From NCBI GenBank assembly GCA_028291345.1, contig JAQGIF010000114.1:1-34002 (forward strand): a stretch of 34,002 bases of DNA, given 5' to 3'. Made by a program: the position numbers and the translations under genes. Source of the DNA: Rhodospirillales bacterium (lineage in GTDB: Bacteria > Pseudomonadota > Alphaproteobacteria > BOG-932 > Roseiterribacteraceae). The notes beneath the pieces are model-generated. The model did not search any database. It saw only the letters and a list, made by a program, of their open reading frames with translations, and was not told where the DNA came from. Shown here one piece after another: positions 23,996 to 32,934 of the stretch. Every line of letters starts with the position of its first letter. Within the stretch, counting starts at the first letter, position 1.

Positions 23996-25954
23996 ATGCC
24001 GCGATTGATCGCGCGCTTCGACCGCTTTCTGCCTTGGCTGGCGTTTCTCCACGATACGCTGATGGCGGGGCTCGCCTTTGTCTTGGCAATGTATCTGCGC
24101 GTCGGCGGCGATGAATTTCATATATATCGCGCACCTGTCCAGGCAGGCCTGCCGATCTTCATGGCTTCGGCCGCGATCTCGTTCCGGCTGCTTGGGCTCT
24201 ATCGCGGCCTGTGGCGCTATGCCTCCGGGCGCGACCTGCTGTCGATCCTCAAGGCGGTGCTGCTGGCCCTGCTGATCTTCATGCCGCTGATGTTCCTGAA
24301 AAACCGGCTGGAGCTGTTTCCCCGGCAGGTCCTGCCGATCCTAGGCCTCGTGCTGATGGTGTTCCTGGCCGGGCCGCGCCTGCTTTATCGCATGGCGAAG
24401 GATCACATCGCCGGCGTGGGGGCCGAGCAATCGCTGCGCATACCGGTGCTGTTGATCGGCGCGGGCGACGGGGCGGAGCTTTTTATCCGCGCGATGGCGG
24501 GCAATGCGGCCCACCCTTATCGCGTCGTCGGGGTTCTCGACGATCTGAAGCGCAATCTGGCGGGCCGCCAGATTCGCGACGTCAAGATTCTGGGGCATGT
24601 CGACGATCTGCCGTCGGTGATCGAGCGCCTCACCAAACAGGGCGACCGGCCGCAGCGGCTGATCGTAACGCGGCAATCGGCCGAGTTGGATGGCGCTGCG
24701 ATGCGGCGGCTGGTCGATCTGGCCCAGCCCTTCGGCTTCGCGATCGCGCGTCTTCCGGCACTGACCGAGTTCCGGGACGCGGTGGCCGACGGCAGGCTGA
24801 AATTGCAGCCGGTGGCGGTCGTCGATCTTCTTGGCCGCCCACAGGTCATTCACGACGTCGAAGCCCTGCGCACGATGATCGCGGGACGTAAGGTCCTCGT
24901 TACCGGCGCAGGCGGCACGATCGGTGGCGAGTTGACCCGTCAGGTCGCGGCATTGGCCCCGGGGCGGCTCGCTTTGGTCGAGCATGGCGAGTTCGCGCTT
25001 TACAATATTGGCCAGGAGATCGGCAGCTTATATCCCAACCTAGAGCTCGCCACTCATCTGGGCGACGTCCGTGACCGCACCCGCATCGTGACGCTGTTCC
25101 AGAATGAAAAGCCCGAGATCGTGTTCCACGCCGCTGCGCTGAAGCATTTGCCGTTAGCCGAGATCAACCCGTCCGAATGCGTGCTCACCAATGCCATCGG
25201 CACGCGCAATGTCGCCGACGCCGCGCGTGCCGCGGGCGCCAACGCGATGGTGATGATCTCGACCGACAAGGCGGTCCATCCGTCCAGCATCATGGGCCTG
25301 ACCAAGCGCATCGCCGAAACTTATTGCCAGGCGGTCGATGTCGAGGGGGAGGGAGAGACCCGCTTCGTCACGGTACGGTTCGGCAACGTGCTGGGCTCGA
25401 CCGGATCGGTCGTTCCGCTGTTCGAGCGCCAGCTCGCGGCGGGCGGCCCGTTGACGGTCACGGATCCGAACGTCGAACGCTATTTCATGACATGCGGTGA
25501 GGCGGTGCAGCTGGTTCTGCAGACCGCAGCCCACGGCATTGCCGGGCTGGGAGAGCGCGGCCGCATCTTCGTACTTGATATGGGCGAGCCGGTGAAGATC
25601 GTCGATCTGGCCCGGCAGATGATCCGTCTGGCGGGCCTGGAACCGGACCGCGATGTCGAGATCAAGTTCACCGGACTGCGTCCGGGTGAGAAGCTGACCG
25701 AGCGCCTGTCGGATGAGGATGAACCGCTCCAGCCGACGGCGTTGCCTGGCATTCTCACGACATCGCCGCAAATCGTCTCCCGCGCCGTGATCGATGCGTT
25801 TCTCGACAGGCTGGCCGAAACCGCAAAGAGTGGAAACGGTTCGCCGGAGCTGATGGCTTTACTGGATCAGGCCCGGCGCCACGCTCTGCCCGAACCCGTG
25901 CAGAGCCCTGAACTGGTGCAGGGCGACGTGCGAAAGCGTCTCAGGCCGGTTTGA
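23996..25954 (+). CDS. FlaA1/CapD-type nucleoside-diphosphate-sugar 4,6-dehydratase, membrane-bound
   Basis: A 652-residue protein of the WbpM/CapD/FlaA1 family. Four hydrophobic segments lie in the first 130 residues (DTLMAGLAFVLAMYLRVGG; PIFMASAAISFRLLGLY; LLALLIFMPLMF; ILGLVLMVFLAG). A first Rossmann-like region follows with LLIGAGDGAELFIRAM, then the catalytic SDR domain with VTGAGGTIGGELTRQVA, GDVRDR, AALKHLPL, MISTDKAVHPSSIMGLTKR (Met in place of the usual catalytic Tyr, as in FlaA1-like 4,6-dehydratases) and RFGNVLGSTGSV. It probably acts on UDP-GlcNAc or a related sugar nucleotide for polysaccharide or O-antigen. No glycosyltransferases are adjacent. Only 3 bases separate its stop from that of the convergent transglycosylase gene. 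Confidence 0.92.
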   Translation: MPRLIARFDRFLPWLAFLHDTLMAGLAFVLAMYLRVGGDEFHIYRAPVQAGLPIFMASAAISFRLLGLYRGLWRYASGRDLLSILKAVLLALLIFMPLMFLKNRLELFPRQVLPILGLVLMVFLAGPRLLYRMAKDHIAGVGAEQSLRIPVLLIGAGDGAELFIRAMAGNAAHPYRVVGVLDDLKRNLAGRQIRDVKILGHVDDLPSVIERLTKQGDRPQRLIVTRQSAELDGAAMRRLVDLAQPFGFAIARLPALTEFRDAVADGRLKLQPVAVVDLLGRPQVIHDVEALRTMIAGRKVLVTGAGGTIGGELTRQVAALAPGRLALVEHGEFALYNIGQEIGSLYPNLELATHLGDVRDRTRIVTLFQNEKPEIVFHAAALKHLPLAEINPSECVLTNAIGTRNVADAARAAGANAMVMISTDKAVHPSSIMGLTKRIAETYCQAVDVEGEGETRFVTVRFGNVLGSTGSVVPLFERQLAAGGPLTVTDPNVERYFMTCGEAVQLVLQTAAHGIAGLGERGRIFVLDMGEPVKIVDLARQMIRLAGLEPDRDVEIKFTGLRPGEKLTERLSDEDEPLQPTALPGILTTSPQIVSRAVIDAFLDRLAETAKSGNGSPELMALLDQARRHALPEPVQSPELVQGDVRKRLRPV

Positions 25955-25957
25955 CGG

Positions 25958-27694
25958 TCAGTCGGGCTGGTTTGGCAGGAAGCTCGTTTCCGTGAAGGAT
26001 CCCGGCGCACCGTCGAGCGAGTCGCCCCAGCGGTAGAGCGGCCAGCGCCCATCCGCGAGTTCGGTCAGAGATGACGTGTCGCCGCCTAGCCGTGCGCGAT
26101 AAATCCAGTAATTGGCCAATACATGCTGAATGAAGGCACGCGTTTCGTCGGTCTTGATGCTCTCGACTGCGAGAAGCGGATCGTCATGCTCCAGCATCTG
26201 GCGAAAACGGGCGGGATTGCCTGACCCGCGATTATAGGCGACGGCCAATAACAGAAGATTTTCCCCGATATTCGGGTCGTTCATCAACGTGCGCAGGTAA
26301 CGTTGCCCGACATCCAGGTTGGTCGACGGGTCGAACAGCGATCTTTGAAGATTTGGTGCAACCAGGCTGGCTGTATCCGGCATGAGTTGCATCAGGCCGG
26401 TGGCTCCGGCTGGGCTGATTGCCTTCGGATCGAAACCAGATTCCTGTCGTGCCACCGCATAGACCAGAGCCGGATCGACCCGAAAACCGCCATGCGGCCT
26501 CCAGGCCGGGATGGGGAAATGCGCGCTGGCATCGTCGGCCGGCTGCGCTATGCGTTGCGCGAGATCGGACGATAGTTCGCCCAGATGGGCCGCGTCGGCG
26601 GTGACGATCACCGCCTCTTCCATCTTAGGGTTGCCCGCCGGGTCGATCTTTTCGAGTTCCTGCGCCGCCAGATCGCGGCGCCCGAGTTCGAGCAGGGCGA
26701 TCGCCCTGTATCCTGCAGGCGTCTCGGCCAAAGTGTCCAGATGCTCGGCCGTCAGAGACGCCGCCGAAATTTCCTGGGCGATATCGAGGCCCAGCTTGCG
26801 CATGGCGAGCATGCCGTAGAAGGTCGTCGGATAACGGCTGGCATTGGCGAACCATTTTGCCGCCGCAGCGCGGACGCCGTTATGCTCGTTGACGCGTCCG
26901 GCCCAATAGGCACCCGCGGCCTGCATCCAGCCCGAGGCGGTGGGAGCGGCGGCCAAGGCCACGAAGTGACGCCCCGCATTCTGGAAATCGCCCATCCGCC
27001 ATGCCGCCAGGCCGGCGATCCAGTGCGACGTCGATGCGCGGTTGCCCAGCAGGTTGATCGCCCGTATCGCGTCAGCGAACGCGCCCTTGTCGTCGGATGA
27101 GAAGAAGCGGCCGAAGGCGCGGTCCCCGGCGGCCGTATGGGGCTCGGCCGACTTGATTGCATCGCTGCCGGCGGCGGCGCTGTCCGCGGCCTGCGCGGCA
27201 CGCGGCTGGCGCAGCGTGGCATCGCGCGGCTTTTCGTTCAACGCAAGGCGATAGATATGGTCGGCTTCGGGCAGGTCGGCGTACAGATCCATCCAGGCCC
27301 GCAGGTCGGCGAACGGGACGTCCGAGCGCGGCGAGAGATAGCGGGAGGCCAGCACATGGCCAAGCAGCCGGCAATCCTGGATATGCAGCGCGGTGGCTTC
27401 AAGCGCGCCCCAGTCCGACGCATCGGCAGCCGAGAAGGCACGGCGATAAAGATCGAGATCACCCGGTGCCAGACCATAGCGCATGCCGGTCAATGCCGCG
27501 GTGAGCAACGGCCCCATGTCGGCGATCGGTGCCGCGACGGGCTGTGTGATAGCCGCCAACACCTCATTGGCGGCGTGGCCTTGGTTACAGAGAGCCAGCG
27601 GGAGCGTGAGCCCTGCGAGGAGTAAAGCGCGGGTCAAAACCCGTGCGGCGGACGGGGCCCGTGACGGCCGATCCGTGTCCTGTAAGGTAAACAT
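25958..27694 (-). CDS. Soluble lytic murein transglycosylase (Slt70-like)
   Basis: A 578-residue periplasmic peptidoglycan-cleaving enzyme. A signal peptide (TRALLLAGLTLPLALCNQGHA, cleavage about residue 41) is followed by a long alpha-helical superhelical region with TPR-like pairs (ASHWIAGLAAWRMGDFQNAG; AAGAYWAGRVNEHNG), and a C-terminal SLT domain with the catalytic Glu in VYAVARQESGFDP, GLMQLMPDTA, NLDVGQRYL and LLAVAYNRGSGNPARF. The frame is open upstream to 27889, but ATG 27694 is chosen because AGGG lies about 9 bases upstream and a signal peptide follows at the right distance. In the exported region one segment is rich in Ala and Asp (QAADSAAAGSD). Confidence 0.92.
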   Translation of the reverse strand: MFTLQDTDRPSRAPSAARVLTRALLLAGLTLPLALCNQGHAANEVLAAITQPVAAPIADMGPLLTAALTGMRYGLAPGDLDLYRRAFSAADASDWGALEATALHIQDCRLLGHVLASRYLSPRSDVPFADLRAWMDLYADLPEADHIYRLALNEKPRDATLRQPRAAQAADSAAAGSDAIKSAEPHTAAGDRAFGRFFSSDDKGAFADAIRAINLLGNRASTSHWIAGLAAWRMGDFQNAGRHFVALAAAPTASGWMQAAGAYWAGRVNEHNGVRAAAAKWFANASRYPTTFYGMLAMRKLGLDIAQEISAASLTAEHLDTLAETPAGYRAIALLELGRRDLAAQELEKIDPAGNPKMEEAVIVTADAAHLGELSSDLAQRIAQPADDASAHFPIPAWRPHGGFRVDPALVYAVARQESGFDPKAISPAGATGLMQLMPDTASLVAPNLQRSLFDPSTNLDVGQRYLRTLMNDPNIGENLLLLAVAYNRGSGNPARFRQMLEHDDPLLAVESIKTDETRAFIQHVLANYWIYRARLGGDTSSLTELADGRWPLYRWGDSLDGAPGSFTETSFLPNQPD

Positions 27695-28098
27695 AATTCG
27701 CCCTGTAAACGATCGTGCGGCGAAAGGCAATGGATGAGGCCTGTGATAAAATAAGGAAAATCCCAAGCCAGTCACATCACGGAGAAAATTTTTGTGACTG
27801 TAAATATAATTGGAGCAATAGGATTGTGACGGAATTATGTGCTGCGGACCGATATTAATCCATTGTCCGGTGTGTAAATTTCCTGTCATTATATTGGCGG
27901 CGAATTGTCGGACTTAAATCACTGAAAATGTGGGATTTTCGTGCTCAGCCCGTTAGGATTTCACGTCGGTGCCGCCTGCGATCTTGCTTTGAGCGGTTGC
28001 ACTAGGGACATAAGGCATAAAACGCCCCGACCCGCTGTCTTGTTCACGACGGCGAGATCGAAATTTGGGCGCGTTATGGAAGTGGCGGTTTCTGGCTT
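27695..28098. other. AT-rich non-coding region upstream of the transglycosylase gene
   Basis: These 404 bases separate the transglycosylase start from the hppD stop, both on the minus strand. From about 27740 to 27940 the sequence is distinctly AT-rich compared with the surrounding genes and holds several GTGAC or GTCAC words, which may be the promoter and operator region of the transglycosylase gene. An 8-base inverted repeat is listed separately (27769-27800). A plus-strand open frame at 27941-28207 overlaps the end of hppD and has no recognisable protein character; I do not accept it. I see no RNA gene and no hairpin with a T tract that would end hppD transcription. Confidence 0.4.
27769..27800. 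repeat. 8-base perfect inverted repeat with 16-base spacer
   Basis: CAGTCACA (27769-27776) and TGTGACTG (27793-27800) are exact reverse complements separated by 16 bases that include an A run and T run. It lies about 75-105 bases upstream of the transglycosylase start codon, so it could be an operator or a hairpin in a long 5' leader. Further TGTGA words occur at 27742 and near 27825. No regulator is assigned. Confidence 0.45.
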
Positions 28099-29166
28099 TT
28101 ACTTTTCCTGGTCCTGGAGGACACCGCGGCGGATCTGGTCGCGCTCCATCGATTCGAAGAGCGCCTTGAAGTTCCCCTCGCCGAATCCCTCATCGCCCTT
28201 GCGCTGAATGATCTCGAAGAAGATCGGACCGATCAGCGTCGCGGTGAAGATCTGTAGCAGCAGTCCCCCTTGCTGCGATCCGTCGGCCAGGATGCCGAGC
28301 GACTTCATCCGCTCGACCGGCTCCCCATGGCCAGGCAGGCGTTCGTCGAGCATCTCGTAGTAGGAATCGGGCGGCGCTTCGGCAAAGGGGATGCCACGCC
28401 CTCGTAGCGTTTCGACCGTGCGATAGATATCGTCGGTCGCCAGCGCCAGATGTTGGATGCCTTCACCCTTGTAGATTTCGAGATATTCCGCGATCTGGCT
28501 TTTGTCATCCGCCGATTCATTGAGCGGGATACGAATGCGGCCGTCCGGACTGGTCAGTGCGCGGGAGCGCAGCCCGGTCAGTTTTCCCTCGATGTCGAAA
28601 TAACGGATTTCGCGGAAGTTGAAGAGCGATTCATAGAAATGCGCCCAGTGGTCCATGCGGCCGTTGAAGACATTGTGGGTCAGATGGTCGATTGCCGTCA
28701 GACCGGCGCCGGCGACATCCGGCTCGCCGTGCGCCATGAAATCGACGTCGTAGATCGTGTGGCCGCCATAGCGGTCGACCAGGTAGAGCGCGCTGCCGCC
28801 GATGCCCTCGATTGCCGGGATGTTCAACTCCATCGGCCCGGCCCGGCCCGTGAAGGGCTTGGCGCCATTGGCCAGAGCCAGATCGTAAGCCTTGGCTGCG
28901 TCCTTGACGCGGAACGCCATCGCACAGGCGCTGGGGCCGTGCGCGGCGGCGAACTGTTCGGCCGGGCTGGCGGGCTCGGCATTGAGGATCAGGTTGATGT
29001 CGCCCTGGCGGTAATGCAGCACGTTCTTCGAACGATGCCGGCCGACGATGCGGAACCCCAGCGCCTCGAATACGTCGCCCAGCTCCTTGGCATCGGGCGC
29101 GGTGAATTCGACGAACTCGAAACCATCGGTGCCCATCGGATTTGCAATGGAGATATCATTCGCCAA
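28099..29166 (-). CDS. hppD: 4-hydroxyphenylpyruvate dioxygenase
   Basis: A 355-residue non-haem Fe(II) enzyme converting 4-hydroxyphenylpyruvate to homogentisate in tyrosine breakdown. It has two vicinal-oxygen-chelate halves; the iron ligands are H161 ([11 protein letters not shown]), H239 ([11 protein letters not shown]) and E318 ([10 protein letters not shown]), matching the spacing of the Pseudomonas enzyme, and the C-terminal [18 protein letters not shown] is typical. The frame is open to 29193, but TTG 29166 is preferred: AGGAG lies six bases upstream and translation then gives an N-terminus close to the [12 protein letters not shown] block where relatives begin. It is divergent from phhA with 136 bases between the two start codons, presumably sharing a control region. 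Confidence 0.96.
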   Translation of the reverse strand: MANDISIANPMGTDGFEFVEFTAPDAKELGDVFEALGFRIVGRHRSKNVLHYRQGDINLILNAEPASPAEQFAAAHGPSACAMAFRVKDAAKAYDLALANGAKPFTGRAGPMELNIPAIEGIGGSALYLVDRYGGHTIYDVDFMAHGEPDVAGAGLTAIDHLTHNVFNGRMDHWAHFYESLFNFREIRYFDIEGKLTGLRSRALTSPDGRIRIPLNESADDKSQIAEYLEIYKGEGIQHLALATDDIYRTVETLRGRGIPFAEAPPDSYYEMLDERLPGHGEPVERMKSLGILADGSQQGGLLLQIFTATLIGPIFFEIIQRKGDEGFGEGNFKALFESMERDQIRRGVLQDQEK

Positions 29167-29216
29167 GAGCGACTCCTGTTTATAGGTGTTCAAGCTGTCT
29201 CGTTGAATGTTGTGAA

Positions 29217-29231
29217 TATCTGCCCAAGATA
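29217..29231. promoter_or_regulatory. Candidate operator between hppD and phhA
   Basis: TATCTGCCCAAGATA is a perfect 5-base inverted repeat (TATCT / AGATA) with a 5-base spacer, in the middle of the 136-base divergent region. A regulator site controlling both arms of the tyrosine pathway would be expected here. No regulator gene is nearby, and 5-base arms can arise by chance. Confidence 0.35.
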
Positions 29232-29302
29232 AACCCCTATGGTGGAGCTTATTCCGCTGCGCGACGTTGGGAAGCGGCGGAGCGCCATCCAGGGCGGATA
29301 GA

Positions 29303-30172
29303 ATGCTGAAGAATGAAACTATGGTGGGACCGGGACGTGCGCATGTCGCGGGACTGCGGGGTGACTATGCGCATATTCGGGCCGATTATACCGTCGATCA
29401 GCCCTACGCCGACTATACGGAGGCGGAGCATGATCGCTGGCGGCGGCTCTATCGCCGGCAGATCGCGCTGATGCCGCGTTATGCCGCGCGCGAGTTCGTC
29501 GAGAATATCGCACGGTTGGCCGTTGGCGAGGGCATTCCCGATTTCGACCGCGTCAACGCCCATCTGTCCGCTGCCACCGGATTTCGCATCGTGGCGGTGC
29601 CGGGGCTGGTCCCGGACGATGTGTTCTACGATCATCTGGCCAATCGCCGCTTTCCGGTCAGCTGGTGGATACGCGAAGAAAACGAACTCGAATATCTGGT
29701 CGAGCCAGATGTCTTACACGACTTCTTCGGCCATGTGCCGCTGCTCGCCCATCCCGTCTTCGCCGACTACATGGTCGAATATGGCAAAGCAGGGCCGCTC
29801 GCCGCCCGCATGGGGGCGATACCGCTCTTGGCGCGGCTCTATTGGTACACGATCGAATTTGGTCTCATCCAGACACCGGAGGGCCTGCGCGCCTTCGGGG
29901 CCGGCATTCTGTCCTCGAAAGGCGAGACGGTTTACGCGATCGATTCGGCCAAGCCGAACCGCATCGGCTTCGACCTGGAGCGGGTGTTGACGACCGACTA
30001 TCGGATCGACGATTTCCAGCGGAGCTATTTTGTCATCGAAAGCTTCCAGCAATTATTCGATGAGACCCGTAAGCCGTTCGGGCCATTATATGAACGCTTG
30101 CGCGCCCAGGAGGCGCATGATCCGCGGGAGATACAGCGCGGGGATCGCGTGATCCAGCGCGGACAGGGCTGA
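29303..30172 (+). CDS. phhA: Phenylalanine 4-monooxygenase
   Basis: A 289-residue pterin-dependent Fe(II) hydroxylase converting phenylalanine to tyrosine. It is the short bacterial form without the N-terminal regulatory ACT domain. Iron ligands are H139 and H144 ([20 protein letters not shown]) and E185 ([10 protein letters not shown]), matching the bacterial enzyme spacing. [17 protein letters not shown] and the C-terminal [15 protein letters not shown] are typical. ATG 29303 is used, with AGGGCGG about 5-8 bases upstream; the open frame reaches back to 29267 without a better start. It is the first gene of phhA - hmgA - fahA - maiA (12 bases to hmgA), so phenylalanine feeds directly into the homogentisate route. 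No phhB pterin dehydratase is in the window. Confidence 0.96.
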   Translation: MLKNETMVGPGRAHVAGLRGDYAHIRADYTVDQPYADYTEAEHDRWRRLYRRQIALMPRYAAREFVENIARLAVGEGIPDFDRVNAHLSAATGFRIVAVPGLVPDDVFYDHLANRRFPVSWWIREENELEYLVEPDVLHDFFGHVPLLAHPVFADYMVEYGKAGPLAARMGAIPLLARLYWYTIEFGLIQTPEGLRAFGAGILSSKGETVYAIDSAKPNRIGFDLERVLTTDYRIDDFQRSYFVIESFQQLFDETRKPFGPLYERLRAQEAHDPREIQRGDRVIQRGQG

Positions 30173-30184
30173 GGGGGCGTTCGG

Positions 30185-31330
30185 ATGCGCAAATATATCT
30201 CGTTCCCGAAGATCGAGGGCAAGACGTCGCGACAGGCGCATGCTGATCTGCCAGCCGGAACCTATGAGCGCGAACTGGGCAGGGAGGGGTTCTTCGGCCC
30301 CGCTACGCATATGTATCACCGCCATCCGCCGACCGGCTGGACGACATGGGCAGGACCGCTCCGTCCCCGGGCCTTCGACCTCGCCAAGCTGACGGAGGGC
30401 AGCGACTCATCGCCATGGACCGCGCCGGCGATCTTGGGCAATGCCGCCCTGCAGATGGGCTATTGGCACCTGTCCGAAAGCATGCCCGAGCTCGCGCGCA
30501 ACGCCGACGGCGACCAGCTTCTCTTCGTTCATGCGGGCGCTGGCGATCTCTATTGCGATTACGGCCATCTGGCGATCGAAGCCGGCGACTATTTGGTACT
30601 GCCGCGCGGAACCATGTGGCGGATCGATTGCGCGCAGCCGATGACGATGCTGACGGTCGAGGCGACCGGTTCGAGCTTTCGCCTGCCCGATCGCGGGCTG
30701 GTCGGTGCGCATGCGATCTTCGATCCGGCGATGCTCGATATCCCCGCGATCGACGATGCGTTCCGCGACCAGCAGGCCGGCGGTCAGCCGGGAGTGCGCG
30801 AATGGCGGGTCGATATCAAGCGGCGCGGTGTGATCTCGACTGTCACCTATCCGTTCAACCCGCTCGACGCCGTCGGCTGGACCGGCGACCTGGCCCCTGT
30901 CCGATTGAATGTCCGGGATATCAGGCCGCTGATGAGCCATCGCTTCCACCTGCCGCCCTCGGCGCATACGACCTTCGTCGCCGACCGTTTCGTTGTGTGC
31001 ACCTTCACCCCGCGCCCGTTCGAGACCGACCCCGGCGCGATCAAGGTGCCGTTCTTCCATAATAACGACGATTACGATGAGGTGATCTTCTATCATGCCG
31101 GGGATTTCTTCAGCCGCGACAACATCCATCCCGGCATGATGAGCTTCCATCCCTGCGGCTTCACCCACGGACCGCACCCCAAGGCGTTGCAATCGATGCT
31201 GACTCCGAAGAAGCCGGGGACAGATGAATATGCCGTGATGATCGATGCGCGCGACGCGCTGGACATCGAGCCGGCAGCGAGCGCAGTCGAACTCCCAGGT
31301 TACGCCGGTAGCTGGAAGACGACCCCGTGA
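30185..31330 (+). CDS. hmgA: Homogentisate 1,2-dioxygenase
   Basis: A 381-residue cupin-fold non-haem iron enzyme cleaving the ring of homogentisate to maleylacetoacetate. The N-terminal domain has a beta-barrel with LLFVHAGAGDLYCDYGHL and GDYLVLPRGTMWRID. The C-terminal domain carries the iron site: FFHNNDDYDEVIFYHAG (a His and a Glu) and SFHPCGFTHGPHP (His). It is shorter than the 430-440 residues usual for the human and Pseudomonas enzymes but keeps the iron ligands and substrate region; shorter forms exist in some bacteria. The start ATG 30185 follows GAGGGGG. Its TGA overlaps the fahA GTG as GTGA, so the two are coupled. Confidence 0.94.
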   Translation: MRKYISFPKIEGKTSRQAHADLPAGTYERELGREGFFGPATHMYHRHPPTGWTTWAGPLRPRAFDLAKLTEGSDSSPWTAPAILGNAALQMGYWHLSESMPELARNADGDQLLFVHAGAGDLYCDYGHLAIEAGDYLVLPRGTMWRIDCAQPMTMLTVEATGSSFRLPDRGLVGAHAIFDPAMLDIPAIDDAFRDQQAGGQPGVREWRVDIKRRGVISTVTYPFNPLDAVGWTGDLAPVRLNVRDIRPLMSHRFHLPPSAHTTFVADRFVVCTFTPRPFETDPGAIKVPFFHNNDDYDEVIFYHAGDFFSRDNIHPGMMSFHPCGFTHGPHPKALQSMLTPKKPGTDEYAVMIDARDALDIEPAASAVELPGYAGSWKTTP

Positions 31331-32301
31331 AGCTCGCCTCGCTGCGCCATGGGCGCGACGGGAAACTGGTGCTGGTTTCGCGCGACGTGAAGCGGGCATT
31401 AGCGGTGCCGGATATCGCGCCGACGCTGCAGGCTGCTTTGGAGGATTGGGATGAGATAGGTCCACGGCTGGCGACACGGGCAGCGGCGCTGGAGGCGAAC
31501 GCGGTCGGACCGGTGCCGTTCGATCCTTCGCACTATGCGGCGCCGCTGCCCCGTGCCTATCAATGGGCCGATGCCAGCGCCTATGTCGTCCATGTCGAGT
31601 TGGTGCGCAAAGCACGTGGGGCCGAACTGCCGCCTTCGTTTTGGACCGATCCTCTGATCTATCAAGGCGGCTCGGCCAACTTCATCGGTCCGTGCGACCC
31701 GATCAAGCTGGCCGACGCGGCCTGGGGCATCGACTTCGAGTCCGAAGTCGCGGTCGTCACCGACGACGTGCCGATGGGGGTCGCGGCGGAGGATGCGGGC
31801 GGACATATCAAGCTGCTGATGCTGGTTAATGACGTGAGCCTGCGCAACCTGATCCCAGGCGAACTTGCCAAGGGTTTTGGCTTTTTCCAGAGCAAGACAT
31901 GGACTGGGTTTTCGCCGGTGGCGGTGACGCCCGACGAACTTGGCGCTGCCTGGAACGGCGGGTCGATCGATCTGCCATTGATAACGAGTCTGAACGGCGT
32001 CGAGTTCGGCCGCCCCAATGCACGCACCGGCATGGTGTTCGACTTTCCCCGCCTGATCGCCCATGCGGCGAAGACTCGCCCGCTGGCGGCCGGCACGATC
32101 ATTGGTTCGGGCACCGTTGCTAACGAGGATCGGTCGGTGGGCTCGTCCTGCATCGCAGAGCGGCGAGCGCTTGAAACCATAGAAACCGGGGCGCCGGTGA
32201 CGCCGTTCATGAAGTTCGGCGACCGTGTCCGCATCGAGATGCTTGATGCTGTGGGGCTTTCGATCTTCGGCGCGATCGATCAGGCGGTGGAGCAGGCATG
32301 A
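31327..32301 (+). CDS. fahA: Fumarylacetoacetase
   Basis: A 324-residue member of the FAH family hydrolysing fumarylacetoacetate to fumarate and acetoacetate. Seen are PLPRAYQWADASAYVVHVE, the metal-ligand region DFESEVAVVTDDV, LVNDVSLRNLIPGELAKG, GFFQSKTWTGFSPVAVTPDE and the C-terminal FGDRVRIEMLD. The short FahA form is usual in proteobacteria. The start is GTG 31327 in GTGA overlap with hmgA; the stop overlaps the maiA ATG as ATGA. Position inside the homogentisate operon makes the function secure, unlike the FAH-family gene at 4165-4998. Acetoacetate produced here is also the product of the 3-hydroxybutyrate dehydrogenase at the left end. Confidence 0.94.
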   Translation: MKLASLRHGRDGKLVLVSRDVKRALAVPDIAPTLQAALEDWDEIGPRLATRAAALEANAVGPVPFDPSHYAAPLPRAYQWADASAYVVHVELVRKARGAELPPSFWTDPLIYQGGSANFIGPCDPIKLADAAWGIDFESEVAVVTDDVPMGVAAEDAGGHIKLLMLVNDVSLRNLIPGELAKGFGFFQSKTWTGFSPVAVTPDELGAAWNGGSIDLPLITSLNGVEFGRPNARTGMVFDFPRLIAHAAKTRPLAAGTIIGSGTVANEDRSVGSSCIAERRALETIETGAPVTPFMKFGDRVRIEMLDAVGLSIFGAIDQAVEQA

Positions 32302-32927
32302 TCCTGCACGGCTATTGGCGGTCGACTGCTGCCTATCGCGTGCGGATCGCGCTCAACTTAAAGGGGTTGGAGGTCGCGGATAGCCCCGTCGATCTTCAGA
32401 CCGGCGCGCAGCGTGATCCCGACTATCTGGCACTGAACCCGCAGGGGCTTGTGCCGTGCCTGGTCGATGGTCCGACGGCATTAAGCCAAAGCCTGGCGAT
32501 CATCGAATATCTCGAGGAAACCCATGCTCTTCCGCCGCTGCTTCCCGCCGATCCCGTCGCTCGGGCAAAAGTCAGGGCGGCGTCGTTGGCAATCGCCTGC
32601 GAGATACACCCGATCAATAATCTGCGGGTCCTAAACTACCTTCGCGGTGAGCTTGGCCAGCCGCAGGATGCCCTCGATGGCTGGATACGCCACTGGATCG
32701 CGGAAGGCTTCGCTGCGCTGGAGGCGGGTGCGGGGCAAGGGCCGTATCTGTTCGGTGCGGCGGTCACGATGGCCGATCTTTGCCTCGTGCCGCAGATTTA
32801 CAGCGCCCGCCGGTTCGGAACCGAGCTGACGCGCTATCCCAGGCTAACCGAAATTGAGCGCAACTTGCTCGCCCTTCCGGCTTTCGATCGCGCCCGGCCG
32901 GAGAACCAGCCGGACGCGACTCGGTAG
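32298..32927 (+). CDS. maiA: Maleylacetoacetate isomerase (zeta-class GST)
   Basis: A 209-residue glutathione-dependent isomerase turning maleylacetoacetate into fumarylacetoacetate. The zeta-class N-terminus reads YWRSTAAYRVRIALNLKGL; the conserved cysteine of the eukaryotic SSC motif is Ala here, as in many bacterial MaiA proteins. NPQGLVPCLVDG, LSQSLAIIEYLEETH, IACEIHPINNLRVLNYL and the C-terminal MADLCLVPQIYSARRF all fit the class. ATG 32298 overlaps the fahA stop. It is the last gene of the operon; only 7 bases separate its stop from that of the convergent GST gene. Confidence 0.95.
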   Translation: MILHGYWRSTAAYRVRIALNLKGLEVADSPVDLQTGAQRDPDYLALNPQGLVPCLVDGPTALSQSLAIIEYLEETHALPPLLPADPVARAKVRAASLAIACEIHPINNLRVLNYLRGELGQPQDALDGWIRHWIAEGFAALEAGAGQGPYLFGAAVTMADLCLVPQIYSARRFGTELTRYPRLTEIERNLLALPAFDRARPENQPDATR

Positions 32928-32934
32928 CTAACCG

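Noticed and set aside
27941-28207. Plus-strand 88-codon frame in the slt-hppD gap
   Set aside because: Its second half is antisense to the hppD end, and it has no ribosome binding site or protein-like pattern.
30407-31615. Long minus-strand open frame opposite hmgA and fahA
   Set aside because: Antisense to two well-identified enzymes, with biased composition and no family features.
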